A DNA stretch of 64,000 nucleotides, taken from an uncultured Blautia sp. (GTDB taxonomy: Bacteria > Bacillota > Clostridia > Lachnospirales > Lachnospiraceae). The translations under genes were made by a program, and so were the position numbers. Under the pieces are notes generated by a model that did not search any database, had not been told where the DNA came from, and saw only the letters and a list, made by a program, of their open reading frames with translations. Numbering within the stretch: the stretch's first letter is position 1; the number at the start of each line of letters is the position of its first letter. The stretch covers positions 1-64,000 of the forward strand of contig NZ_CANTKB010000016.1 of NCBI RefSeq assembly GCF_947654165.1, given 5' to 3'. Below are positions 25,157 to 33,635 of the stretch, one piece after another.

Positions 25157-25369
25157 TTAAATCCGCACCCGCAGGCCGGAGAGGTCGTCGGCATGGATTC
25201 CCACCAGATACCAGTTCTCGGCCATTTCAATGCGGGTCGGCCTCCATCTGCCGCCCACCATCACATCAAAAGTTTCTCCGCAGTGCAGGCCGCCGTAATA
25301 GTCCGCAAGGTCAAAGCGGATGTCGTAGCGGTCTGTTTGCTCGTCAAAAATCAAAGCACCCTGTTTCAT
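25157..25369 (-). CDS. DUF5348 family ICE protein
   Basis: A 70-residue protein with the DUF5348 pattern: LIFDEQTDRYDIRFDL, GLHCGETFDV, WRPTRIEM, NWYLVGI. This small beta-rich family regularly sits between the replication initiator and PcfB in Tn1549-type ICEs. RBS GAAAGGAGG is clear. Role unknown. Confidence 0.85.
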   Translation of the reverse strand: MKQGALIFDEQTDRYDIRFDLADYYGGLHCGETFDVMVGGRWRPTRIEMAENWYLVGIHADDLSGLRVRI

Positions 25370-25384
25370 CGGGCCGTCCTCCTT

Positions 25385-26512
25385 TCAGATTTTTCCAGTG
25401 TTCATGTCGTGAGCCACCAGCGCCGTGTAATAGCCGTTGATGGTGCTTGGGGCGTTAAACAGAACCGCCAGCAGGTATTTTTTGATGTTCCGTATTTCCG
25501 TGGTGTTTTTGCTGATACAGTCAAAGACAAACTCAATGTGAGAACTGTTCAGCTTCATCAGCTTGGATTTCACCAGCTCGGCGGGGTAACCGTCCCCGGC
25601 AATGCGGATAGTCTTTCGGGCGCTGCATACGGTTTCCACCAGCAAGTCCACGATCTCGTCCAGCATATCCCGGTCAATCCCCTTGGCGTACTGGCAAAGG
25701 TGTTCATACTCGATGTTGTCCTTGATGATCTCCCGATAAATCTCTACGGCGCTCTGTGATTTCGCTCCCGTTCCTTTCCGTTCCGGCGGCGCAGCCGCTT
25801 CTTCCCCCAAAGGAGAGGGAGGGGAAAGGATAGGAATGGAATCGGTATTTGATCCATCCGTAATTGATTTCTCTTTACTTGATCTATCTTTATTTAATTG
25901 CGTTGGTTTTTCCTGCGTAGGCTTTTCCTGCGTTGGATTATCCAATGTTGGATTTTCCAATGTAGGTGAATCCGGCACAGGCTGGGGCTGTTCGTAAATG
26001 ATGTAATCCGCACCGCGCAGGCGGCCTTGACTGTCACGCTCACGGGAACGCACGATATAGCCCGCCTGTTCCAGCTCCCGGACAGCCGCCCGGATCGCGT
26101 CGATCTGCTCCCGGTTGATAAGGGACAAGCCTTTCAGCGTAAAGTCCCAATCCTCCGGCAAGGACAGCATTTGCGACAGCAGGCCCTTGGCTTTCAGGGA
26201 CAAGTCCTTGTTCCGAAGGTGGTGGTTGGACATCACCGTGTAGCCCCGGTTTTTCTCCACTCGAAAAACTGCCATCTCGTCGTCCACTCCTTTCACTTGA
26301 AATTTCACCGCGCCGTCAAGGGCGGTGAGCTTGCCCGGCTGGTAGGGACATTCCTCATACACACAAAACTGGTACTTCCAGTGCGGGCGGTAGAAACGGC
26401 AGGTGCCGCAGTCCTCCGGCGCTCCGGCCTCGCCGCTGTCAAAATGATCTGCGCCCGGCCTCGTCTGCATGAGCTGTTCAAAGGCCCGGTCGCTGCCGGA
26501 AGTAAAGTACAT
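25385..26512 (-). CDS. Replication initiator protein A-type ICE protein
   Basis: A 375-residue RepA_N/DUF6017-type protein of Tn1549-like ICEs. The N-terminal part (~60-190) is winged-helix-like (VMSNHHLRNKDLSLKAKGLLSQ is the recognisable entry), the middle is a low-complexity linker with repeated NPT(L/Q) units and polar residues, and the C-terminal part (~250-375) is the conserved DUF6017 region. Such proteins are thought to start replication of the excised circle. The ATG at 26512 after GAAAGGAGGCGACCGCCT is preferred over a TTG further up. A strong attenuator-like hairpin lies immediately upstream. Confidence 0.85.
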   Translation of the reverse strand: MYFTSGSDRAFEQLMQTRPGADHFDSGEAGAPEDCGTCRFYRPHWKYQFCVYEECPYQPGKLTALDGAVKFQVKGVDDEMAVFRVEKNRGYTVMSNHHLRNKDLSLKAKGLLSQMLSLPEDWDFTLKGLSLINREQIDAIRAAVRELEQAGYIVRSRERDSQGRLRGADYIIYEQPQPVPDSPTLENPTLDNPTQEKPTQEKPTQLNKDRSSKEKSITDGSNTDSIPILSPPSPLGEEAAAPPERKGTGAKSQSAVEIYREIIKDNIEYEHLCQYAKGIDRDMLDEIVDLLVETVCSARKTIRIAGDGYPAELVKSKLMKLNSSHIEFVFDCISKNTTEIRNIKKYLLAVLFNAPSTINGYYTALVAHDMNTGKI

Positions 26513-26543
26513 AGGCGGTCGCCTCCTTTCTGGTTTTGGGCGC

Positions 26544-26592
26544 AAAAAAAGCGGCGTCCTGATCTCCCCAAAGGGGAAAAGAGAACGCCGCT
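26544..26592 (-). terminator. Terminator-like hairpin just upstream of the replication initiator
   Basis: On the minus strand AGCGGCGT...ACGCCGCT with an inner TTTTCCCC/GGGGAGA stem, then seven T, about 30 bp before the initiator start. Position and form suit a leader attenuator. Confidence 0.7.
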
Positions 26593-26702
26593 GTCTGCGG
26601 TGTCGTATTCAATTTTCGATGTGTCACTATTTGGGCGGTGGGCTTCACGGGAGGCAGAAGCGTGTCAAAGCTCAATCCGAAAGTAGTAAATCGGTAGTAA
26701 AT

Positions 26703-27077
26703 TCAGTTCTTATATCCCGTGAAATGCCCGTATTTCCGGGCTTTTTGGAGATAATCAGAGTTGTTTATAGAAACATTCAACTGCAAACTATCTCGTGACT
26801 TCATAACGGTATGAAGCAACCCCGTCCCGACACCTTTCGATTGTTCCGCTGCTCTTACAAAAATCCCTGCAATACAGGTATCAATCAAACCGATAAATCC
26901 TCTGATCTGTCCATTTTCTTCTGACACAAATACTTCAGCTTTTGGAAGCATTTCTCTGACCATTTCATAATTATTTTTCCAATAATCTGACTCTATAAAA
27001 GAATGTGACTCCATATTGGCCTGAAGCCATATGGACATTACCTGATCCAAATCCTTATTTTCAAATCTTCTTATCAT
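26703..27077 (-). CDS. GNAT-family N-acetyltransferase
   Basis: A 124-residue GNAT protein, slightly short for the family. It has the opening MIRRFENKDLDQVMSIW, a central FVSEENGQIRGFIGL strand pair, and the acetyl-CoA motif region FVRAAEQSKGVGTGLL (R/Q-x-x-G-x-G/A). Substrate unknown; relatives acetylate amino acids, antibiotics or protein termini. It overlaps the upstream MmcQ/YjbR gene by 4 bp, so the pair is cotranscribed. Confidence 0.85.
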   Translation of the reverse strand: MIRRFENKDLDQVMSIWLQANMESHSFIESDYWKNNYEMVREMLPKAEVFVSEENGQIRGFIGLIDTCIAGIFVRAAEQSKGVGTGLLHTVMKSRDSLQLNVSINNSDYLQKARKYGHFTGYKN

Positions 27078-27436
27078 TTCCGCAATCCATCAATCAAATC
27101 ATAACTCATATCCAGAAAATCCAATATTTTCGATTCTCCTACTGTTCCATCCAACAAAATCGTAATCCAATGCTGCTTATTCATGTGATAGCCCGGCAGA
27201 AAACCATAGGTCTGGATAATCATTCCTGTCATTTCCGGATCACATTTCACATCTATAATTTCCACGGTATCATCTCCATCCAATCCAAGTTTGGATCTCT
27301 CAACATTCATGATCACCGCATACCATTTTCCATTATGATGGCGAAGCACTGCACTATCCGGAGAACTGCTCCACAAATATTCAGGTATTGTTCCATACTG
27401 CTTCTTCACATATTCAAAAATTTCTTCTCTATCCAC
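27074..27436 (-). CDS. MmcQ/YjbR-family protein
   Basis: A ~120-residue MmcQ/YjbR protein: REEIFEYVKKQYG, EYLWSSSPDSAVLRH, KWYAVIMNV, and the C-terminal HWITILLDG...LDMSYDL. The family has a CyaY-like double-wing fold proposed to bind DNA. The chosen start is a GTG at about 27436, where family proteins usually begin and an AGAGG motif is placed well; an ATG 45 bases upstream is possible but has a poor ribosome site. Forms an operon with the acetyltransferase. Confidence 0.75.
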   Translation of the reverse strand: MDREEIFEYVKKQYGTIPEYLWSSSPDSAVLRHHNGKWYAVIMNVERSKLGLDGDDTVEIIDVKCDPEMTGMIIQTYGFLPGYHMNKQHWITILLDGTVGESKILDFLDMSYDLIDGLRK

Positions 27437-27559
27437 TCTTTTTTTCACCTCTGGATGTTCTCGTATCTTGACAATAATCATACCACATTTTCATGAGCTG
27501 CACTACCTGTTCAGTTTCTCAAATTCTTTTGCAATTCTCTATTTCACCTGAATTTATCT

Positions 27560-27690
27560 ATTAGAGGGTAGAACAGCAAGGACAGGAAGTGTATATACAC
27601 TTCCGCAAAAATGACAATTTAGGGAACCCTGCCCTAAATTGAAAACCCCGAAGCACCCCAAAACCGAATTACGTACAGAAGGAGAAAATA
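27560..27690 (+). other. Putative oriT / relaxosome site upstream of mobC
   Basis: A perfect 20-bp palindrome GGAAGTGTATATACACTTCC (27585-27604) and a perfect 10-bp inverted repeat CAATTTAGGG/CCCTAAATTG with 7-bp loop (27615-27641) lie side by side before the MobC/relaxase genes, followed by a C-rich stretch ending in ATTACGTAC. Paired inverted repeats next to mobC-relaxase genes are the usual make-up of an oriT; the nick site is not identified. Confidence 0.65.
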
Positions 27691-27693
27691 GAC

Positions 27694-28017
27694 ATGTCAA
27701 ACAGAAAAAGAAACATCCAAATATTATTTTGTGTTACCCCAGAGGAAAAGAAGCTGATCCGCCAAAAGATGATTCTCTCAAAGACCAGAAACATGGGAGC
27801 CTATCTTAGGAAAATGGCTATCGACGGCTATATCATCAACACCGACACAGCCCCGATCAAGCAGGTGTACGAAGAGATGCACAAAATCGGTGTAAACATC
27901 AATCAGATTGCAAAAAAGGTAAACACCACTGGTGATTTGTACCCGGAAGAAATGGAAGAATTGAAAAGGATGGTAAGCGAGATATGGCGTATATTAAAAT
28001 CTTCCCCATTAAAGTAA
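27694..28017 (+). CDS. mobC: MobC-type mobilization accessory protein
   Basis: A 107-residue relaxosome accessory protein with a ribbon-helix-helix-like N-terminus (FCVTPEEKKLIRQKMI) and the MobC signature region (HKIGVNINQIAKKVNTTGDLY). It binds oriT and helps the relaxase melt DNA. The ATG follows AGAAGGAGAAAATAGAC. Its 3' end overlaps the relaxase gene by 34 bp. One of few plus-strand genes here. Confidence 0.9.
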   Translation: MSNRKRNIQILFCVTPEEKKLIRQKMILSKTRNMGAYLRKMAIDGYIINTDTAPIKQVYEEMHKIGVNINQIAKKVNTTGDLYPEEMEELKRMVSEIWRILKSSPLK

Positions 28018-29351
28018 CTGACAAAAAAGCACTGGACTATATTATGAATCCGGACAAAACCGAAGAGAAATTACTGATTTCCAGTTTCGCCTGTTCCCCA
28101 GAATCTGCTGATCTGGAATTTGCTTTCACCAGAGAAGAAGGTAAAAAGAATGTGATGGACAAAGGCAGCAATCTGGCATTTCATTTAATTCAATCTTTCA
28201 AGCCTGGAGAGGTTGACGCTGAAACTGCACATAAGCTCGGCAAAGAATTTGCTGACGAAGTACTAAAAGGGAAATATGAATATGTCATCAGTACCCACGT
28301 TGACCAGGACCATATTCATAACCATATCATTTTTAATGCTACCAGCTTTGTTGACCATCATAAATATGTCTCCAACAAACGCAGCTATCATAAAATCTGC
28401 CGGATCAGCAACCGTATTTGTCAGGAAAACGGTCTTGTCACCAGTATGCCAACCGGCGAAAAAGGAAAATCTTATAAAGAGAATATGGAATACCATCGTG
28501 GTAACAGTTGGAAAGCAAAATTAAAAGTCGCTGTAGATAAAGCAATCTGGTCCTCTATCAACTATGATGAGTTTCTTCAAAAAATGAAGCTTGCCGGATA
28601 TGAGATCCGCCAGGGAAAGAACCTGGCGTTCCGGGCATCAGAGCAAAAAAACTTTACAAATATGAAATCTCTGGGTAGCTATTATACTGAAGAAAATGTA
28701 TTACTCCGCCTTGAGAAAAACCGGCATAAAACAAAAAATCCACGTAACGTCTCCAGAGAAGTACGGCTTTTTATCAATATCTCATCTTATGTAAGTACAG
28801 GCAATCGTGCCGGATTTGAACGGTGGGCACAACTCAATAATCTGAAAGAAGCAGCCCGAACCTTCAACTATCTATCCGAAAACAATTTGTTGAATTACGA
28901 AGACTTCAAACAGCATATTGCTGATATTGATAATTCTATAATTGCTACGGAACAACGAATTTCTGAATTAAGCTCCGAAATATCCTGTCAGGAACTTATT
29001 CAGAAGCATTGTTCATCCTACCGTACCTGTAGAAAAATAGTAGAAGGTGCAAAAACAGCACCGGATCCCCAGAAATATAAATCTGCTCACCAGTCAGAAT
29101 ATAAACTGCACGATTCCTTAAAACAGCAATTACTGGAGCTGGGCATTACAAAATTACCTTCCCAGGAAAGGCTTCAGAAAAAAATAGATACTCTAAAAAA
29201 TCAGCATTCCTTTGTTATCAAGGAAAAGCAAGATTTAGAAAAACGGCGTTCTACGTTAAACACCATATCAGCAAATTTCAACACCCTGTTATCCAATGAC
29301 ACACATTTCAAGGATACTTCTGAACAACGACAATCGGAACATGATTTATAA
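27984..29351 (+). CDS. Relaxase (MobA/VirD2-like)
   Basis: A 455-residue relaxase. The N-terminal domain (~1-200) has a candidate catalytic tyrosine in LDYIMN near residue 19 and the metal-binding cluster THVDQDHIHNH (residues 104-114), which nicks oriT and carries the strand. The C-terminal half is helical and polar with coiled-coil stretches. The protein appears complete and has an adjacent MobC and putative oriT, so this unit could be mobilised by transfer machinery supplied elsewhere, even though the local coupling protein is broken. Confidence 0.92.
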   Translation: MAYIKIFPIKVTDKKALDYIMNPDKTEEKLLISSFACSPESADLEFAFTREEGKKNVMDKGSNLAFHLIQSFKPGEVDAETAHKLGKEFADEVLKGKYEYVISTHVDQDHIHNHIIFNATSFVDHHKYVSNKRSYHKICRISNRICQENGLVTSMPTGEKGKSYKENMEYHRGNSWKAKLKVAVDKAIWSSINYDEFLQKMKLAGYEIRQGKNLAFRASEQKNFTNMKSLGSYYTEENVLLRLEKNRHKTKNPRNVSREVRLFINISSYVSTGNRAGFERWAQLNNLKEAARTFNYLSENNLLNYEDFKQHIADIDNSIIATEQRISELSSEISCQELIQKHCSSYRTCRKIVEGAKTAPDPQKYKSAHQSEYKLHDSLKQQLLELGITKLPSQERLQKKIDTLKNQHSFVIKEKQDLEKRRSTLNTISANFNTLLSNDTHFKDTSEQRQSEHDL

Positions 29352-29367
29352 TAATCTTCATATGTAA

Positions 29368-29416
29368 TGAGCTAAGGTCAAGAACACTGTGCTTCACTGA
29401 CCCTAGCTCATTTTTT
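29368..29416 (+). terminator. Terminator after the relaxase
   Basis: TGAGCTA-GGTCA pairs with TGACC-TAGCTCA, followed by TTTTTT. Confidence 0.85.
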
Positions 29417-29527
29417 GCTCTTCATCAATTCCAAGCAAAAATCCCTCCAAACTCAAAACGGGTTTATTATTGATGACAACTTAACTTATCGCAGTAATTT
29501 TGTAACTGTTCAATAGCTTCGGATTTG

Positions 29528-30274
29528 CTAAATCCCAAGGCAAACATCTTCACTGATCTGTAAAAGTTGATCTGGCAAAAGCCCTAATACGCTTGATAAA
29601 ATGGAAATCCCATTCAAAAACGAAGGAATAAACAGTAAAATAAATGGGATGGTTACCGCCAATACTGTGGAGCGTGTCTTGGCGGTAACAAGCATGGAAA
29701 ACGTCAAAATAAATAAACTGCCCAGGTATCCTCCGATCATTGTTAAGAGATAATCCTGCAGATAGCTGATATTGTAAAAGCTCTTCCATCCACCCAGGCC
29801 CGTCTGAATTGCGCAGCTTGCTCCATCCGTTCCCAATGAGATGAGAACAACTGCTGAATAAACCAGCATTACTCCCCAGTAAATGACTGTAACCATAAGA
29901 AATCCTGCTTTTATTTTTGCAACGGTCCCTCTATTTCTTCCTAATCTTGTGGAAAAGAAAATAGAATCTGCCTTTAGTTGAAACTCACTTGAAAAAATAC
30001 CAGACACAAGAAATCCCATAATAAGTACAATCAACATGATTATCGTAGGTGCATATTCCAACAGAGCTTTCCAGCCATCAAAAAGGGGAATATGGTCACC
30101 ATTATGAATAATCATCTGCTCCTGCAGGTGGATCTCCAAACTGGAGAAGGTAAGTACGTTTAAAGAATCTGTAGTTAGAGATAAGTTCCTGACATGACAA
30201 CTCGTTTTCTCGCTCAGGAACGTAACCACATCCTGTAAAATTGTGTCTTCCGCTTCAATCATCAGAATCTTCAT
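29528..30274 (-). pseudogene. Chimeric remnant: response regulator pieces joined to an ABC-2 permease
   Basis: One open frame of 248 codons made of three unlike parts. Residues 1-20 (MKILMIEAEDTILQDVVTFL) are a receiver start. Residues ~40-65 (VLTFSSLEIHLQEQMIIHNG) are the beginning of a winged-helix output domain. From ~66 (WKALLEYAPTIIMLIVLIMG) it is the interior and C-terminus of an ABC-2 permease with about five TM helices. No phospho-site, recognition helix or permease N-terminus remains. Two internal deletions best explain it. Another frame just downstream (MFALGFSKSE, ~29450-29530) is a further short scrap. Confidence 0.75.
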
Positions 30275-30322
30275 TTTACTATCATCTCCTTACAAGGGGT
30301 ACTTCTCCTTAAGTTGTTTACT

Positions 30323-30526
30323 TCAGGGTATACTTTCTTTTTTTACTAATACATAAATCTGATATGCTTCCAATTCCATGATTTCTGTAATGGACATATC
30401 CAGACAGAATACCGTGGTCTGTATAAGCGAACGGGTTTTCTCCCAATAAAGTGAGTCTGTGACAAAATACGCTTGGTTAAGCCAGTAGGACAAGAATTCC
30501 TTGTTGCTGCTGGTTTTTCTCGTTAT
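30323..30526 (-). pseudogene. Short orphan coding remnant
   Basis: About 65 codons free of stops (NKEFLSYWLNQAYFVTDS and MSITEIMELEAYQIYVLV are typical pieces) with no proper start codon and a stop directly upstream. The composition looks protein-like, but the family is not recognised. It lies under the orphan promoter at 30671. Apart from this, 30274-30670 shows no gene. Confidence 0.35.
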
Positions 30527-30670
30527 CTGCCATTATAAAACACCGGGTTATGAACGAGTTATGGATGAGTTATGAATGGTATAATATTTTGAAAATCGTT
30601 CGATAGAATGTGACAACGAATTTTTTTAACCACAATCGCAACTGGTGTGATAATCTAAGATTATGTTATT

Positions 30671-30700
30671 GGATAATTTTGAAGATTTCATAAAGATTTG
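30671..30700 (-). promoter_or_regulatory. Second copy of the NisR-like operator/promoter, now orphaned
   Basis: On the minus strand ATCTTTATGAA and ATCTTCAAAAT are 11-bp direct repeats, then 13 bp, then TAACAT. It is the same layout as the site before the ATPase gene at 35788, but here it points into remnants. Confidence 0.65.
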
Positions 30701-30703
30701 CAC

Positions 30704-30736
30704 AAAAAAACGGGCAGTGTTCTTCTTACTGCCCGT
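30704..30736 (-). terminator. Terminator of the lantibiotic-protection operon
   Basis: On the minus strand ACGGGCAGT and ACTGCCCGT pair around AAGAAGAAC, then TTTTTTT. Confidence 0.9.
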
Positions 30737-30743
30737 AATGCCA

Positions 30744-32102
30744 CTAACATGGGATTTTTATAATCACATTTGCCCCATGTGTTTGTTTTGAATTCTCTAA
30801 TATCAAATTTCCTCCGTGCTGTTTTACAATAGATTCTGCGATATACAATCCCATACCAAAATGCATCTTTGAACCGCGACTTTGATCATCCATAAAAAAT
30901 CTTTCATGGGCATGTTTCAATGCTTCTTTAGAAAATCCATTGCCTTCATCCGCTATTGAAATTTGCGTATTACTTCCCAAATTACACACTTCTACATAAA
31001 TTGTCCCTCCCTGCGGTGAATAATCCAAAGCATTATTTACGATATTCATAATCGCACGTTCCAATAACATACCGTCAATTTCTAAACTTTGAGGTACGGA
31101 CAATATATTTTCCTGCAAATGTATTCCTTTTATCTTACACAAAGATCCAATCTGTACATTTAATTTTCGTATGTACTCGCGGAAGTCCACCTTTTCTTTC
31201 CGAAACTGGTACCCAACTGCTGCCCTGGATATGTCAATCAATATCTTTATATAGGACTGCATCTGTTCCGAACTTTCCGTAATATACCCAGCGTATAATT
31301 TCTGCTCTGCATCCAATTCCGTTTCACTTATCAAATCAATATTTCCTTGAATGACGGTCAAAGGTGTTTTCAAGTCGTGAGCGAGTGCTGCAATCTGTTC
31401 TTTTTGTAATTGTTCCGCATGCCATTGCTTCTCTAAAGATATTTTCAGATTGTCTTTCATATTAGTAAAAGAACAAAGTACGTCCTCAAATTCTTTGATT
31501 TTTGAATGTCCCACTTCAAAATCAAGATTTTGTTCGGCAACCTGCCTTGTTGCTTCAAAAAGCGGGGAGAGCTGCATCCGCATATTTTTTGCAAACTTCG
31601 CTGTCAATATCACACATACCGCAATACAGTTGATTGCTATAAGAATATAAAGCAGAATTTCCGGTGAAGGAAAATGTTTATAAAGCCATTCATTTATAAA
31701 TTGTGAGCCGATGTAATATTGCAGCACCACATATTCATTTTCGCGGGTCACAAGCAAATACTGTTTGTTGAGGTTTGTATTTATCTTCCCGGATATTGCG
31801 TATTCCATAGCTCGGTCTAAATCGTCGCTCTCTAAGGTCGTTTCTGTCACTTGATAATTCTTATCCAGCACCAAATACTTGCAGCCCATGGGAAGCTGCA
31901 CATCTGTCAAATCCGGCGTTGTAGCAATAACAGGAACAATGTTTTTTGCACTGCGTTCTGAATAATCTGCATAGGTAATAAGTCCCGTACTGGTTCCTGC
32001 TAAAATAAGACTGAATGGTATCACCACTGCACCTATTAGCCCAATCAGCAGCATACATAAGAATTTCCAAAAAGACGCTTTCAATGATGTTGTTTTCTTC
32101 AT
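30744..32102 (-). CDS. Sensor histidine kinase (NisK/SpaK-like position)
   Basis: A 452-residue kinase: TM1 (~14-37), an extracytoplasmic domain (~40-148), TM2 (~150-170), a HAMP-like linker, HisKA with H242 in AHDLKTP, and an ATPase domain (NIVNNALDY, DEGNGF, GMGLYIAESI). Unlike the two-helix kinases in this window it has a real sensing domain, as nisin-type kinases do. It overlaps the regulator stop (ATGA). Last gene of the NisFEG-I-R-K-like operon; probably senses a lantibiotic. Confidence 0.88.
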   Translation of the reverse strand: MKKTTSLKASFWKFLCMLLIGLIGAVVIPFSLILAGTSTGLITYADYSERSAKNIVPVIATTPDLTDVQLPMGCKYLVLDKNYQVTETTLESDDLDRAMEYAISGKINTNLNKQYLLVTRENEYVVLQYYIGSQFINEWLYKHFPSPEILLYILIAINCIAVCVILTAKFAKNMRMQLSPLFEATRQVAEQNLDFEVGHSKIKEFEDVLCSFTNMKDNLKISLEKQWHAEQLQKEQIAALAHDLKTPLTVIQGNIDLISETELDAEQKLYAGYITESSEQMQSYIKILIDISRAAVGYQFRKEKVDFREYIRKLNVQIGSLCKIKGIHLQENILSVPQSLEIDGMLLERAIMNIVNNALDYSPQGGTIYVEVCNLGSNTQISIADEGNGFSKEALKHAHERFFMDDQSRGSKMHFGMGLYIAESIVKQHGGNLILENSKQTHGANVIIKIPC

Positions 32103-32758
32103 TCCCATTTATATCCAATCCCCCAGACTGTCGCTATCGGCTGAATATCCAGTTTGTTCAATTTTGCCCGGATATTCTTGATATGAGTAGAAATTGTAGA
32201 ATTATCACTGTCGCCCTCTAAGCTGAAAACCGCTTCGTAAATCTGTTCTTTTGAAAATACCTGTCCTTTGTTCCTTGCAAGATATTCACAAATCAGATAT
32301 TCGCTTTTGGTTAAGGCAACGGTCGTGTTATCTACCCGTAATTCTTTTGCAGATAAATCAATTTTTATCCGGTCAAAAGTAAGTGCGGTATGTCGTTCCC
32401 TGTGTTCACGTCGTAAGTGGGCGTTTACCCTCGCCCGCAATTCTGCAATACGGAATGGTTTTGTCAGATAGTCGTCTGCACCCAGACCAAGCCCAAATGT
32501 GATATCATGCTCCATTGTCTTTGCTGTCATAAAAAGAATAGGGCAGTCCACAAGGGAACGGATTTTATCACAATATGAAAAGCCATCTATATCCGGCATC
32601 ATAATATCCAGTATAATCAAGTCGTACCTATTCAGTTTATCAAGTGGCACCTGTGCAGCAGAAGTATAAGCGGTCACGAAATGCCCGTCCTTTTGCAGCC
32701 CGTTTTTGACAAGTTCTAAAATAGCCCGTTCATCATCAATCATAAGGATCGCTGCCAT
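32099..32758 (-). CDS. OmpR-family response regulator (NisR-like position)
   Basis: A 219-residue regulator with receiver D8/D9, phospho-site D51 (ILDIMMPDIDG), TAKT switch and LTKPF lysine, and a winged-helix domain ending TVWGIGYKWE. Start ATG at 32758 follows AAAGGAGACGACAAT; the longer in-frame upstream extension overlaps the lipoprotein gene and is rejected. Expected targets: the 11-bp direct-repeat sites at 35821-35857 and 30671-30700. Confidence 0.92.
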   Translation of the reverse strand: MAAILMIDDERAILELVKNGLQKDGHFVTAYTSAAQVPLDKLNRYDLIILDIMMPDIDGFSYCDKIRSLVDCPILFMTAKTMEHDITFGLGLGADDYLTKPFRIAELRARVNAHLRREHRERHTALTFDRIKIDLSAKELRVDNTTVALTKSEYLICEYLARNKGQVFSKEQIYEAVFSLEGDSDNSTISTHIKNIRAKLNKLDIQPIATVWGIGYKWE

Positions 32759-32819
32759 ATTGTCGTCTCCTTTCGTTGTCCTTTTTAGTATAGCACAAGC
32801 TACAAGGGCAGGAAAGCTG

Positions 32820-33635
32820 TCATTGCCGCTTTGCAATATAGTAGTTATTATTTACCTTGACTGCAACCGCTTCCGCTTTATCGGTTCCGTAAATCTCATA
32901 GACATCTGTGTAAAACCAATACTCTCGCCCCTGTCCGGCATTTTCCCCGTACCAGTCAATATTGCTTAAATCTTCCTTTGACAAAGGCATTTTCGTTTCT
33001 GTATCGAATGTAACACTTTCCGCAAGAATATCAATGTAGCTGCCTAATTCATCATCTGATACCATATCAGACGTTACTTGATAAACCGTCTCGCCACAAA
33101 GGAGCTGTGTCGCATTTTCCGGATTGACTTCAAAGCTGTCATTTATAGATTCTTCTGTTTCCTTAAAATCAAAAACAGTATCGCTACCTTTGACATTCTC
33201 GCTGATAACAGCTTTATGATACCCTCCGTTTACATCTACAATCAGATAATCGTCTGCGTTAGGAGCTGCATATACATTGAGAAAAGGAATAATGTAAACG
33301 GCTTCCGGTGCTTTCTCTGCCAAATCCGCTAAGGATTGAAAAGTCGCCGTTTCAACATTTTCTTGCAGCAGTATTTTTCCGCTCTCATCTATGGCGGCAA
33401 GCTGCCGGATATATCCAATCCAGTCTCCAAGCCCACCATTTGATACGGTATCTGCCAAAATCGTGTAATCGTTACCCTTATAGGAAAAACGCGTTACGTT
33501 TTCCGTATTCAGATAGCATTGTTCCTTGTCACTGGAATATTCTTCGATTCTGTCCCGTAAAGAACAGCCTGCAAGAGCCACACAAACGATAAAGGTAAAC
33601 AGCAAAAATATAATTATTTTTTTGTTTTTATTCAT
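32820..33635 (-). CDS. NisI/SpaI-like lantibiotic immunity lipoprotein
   Basis: A 271-residue lipoprotein: basic N-terminus, hydrophobic core and lipobox ALAGC (cleavage before the cysteine near residue 23). The mature part has two similar halves, each with a strand-rich unit (FSYKGNDYTILADTVSNGGL and LLCGETVYQVTSDMVSDDEL), as in two-domain NisI. Such lipoproteins bind lantibiotic at the membrane surface and give self-protection along with the FEG transporter. It overlaps the permease gene by 8 bp. No lantibiotic biosynthesis genes are in the window, so this is resistance or immunity without production. Confidence 0.8.
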   Translation of the reverse strand: MNKNKKIIIFLLFTFIVCVALAGCSLRDRIEEYSSDKEQCYLNTENVTRFSYKGNDYTILADTVSNGGLGDWIGYIRQLAAIDESGKILLQENVETATFQSLADLAEKAPEAVYIIPFLNVYAAPNADDYLIVDVNGGYHKAVISENVKGSDTVFDFKETEESINDSFEVNPENATQLLCGETVYQVTSDMVSDDELGSYIDILAESVTFDTETKMPLSKEDLSNIDWYGENAGQGREYWFYTDVYEIYGTDKAEAVAVKVNNNYYIAKRQ

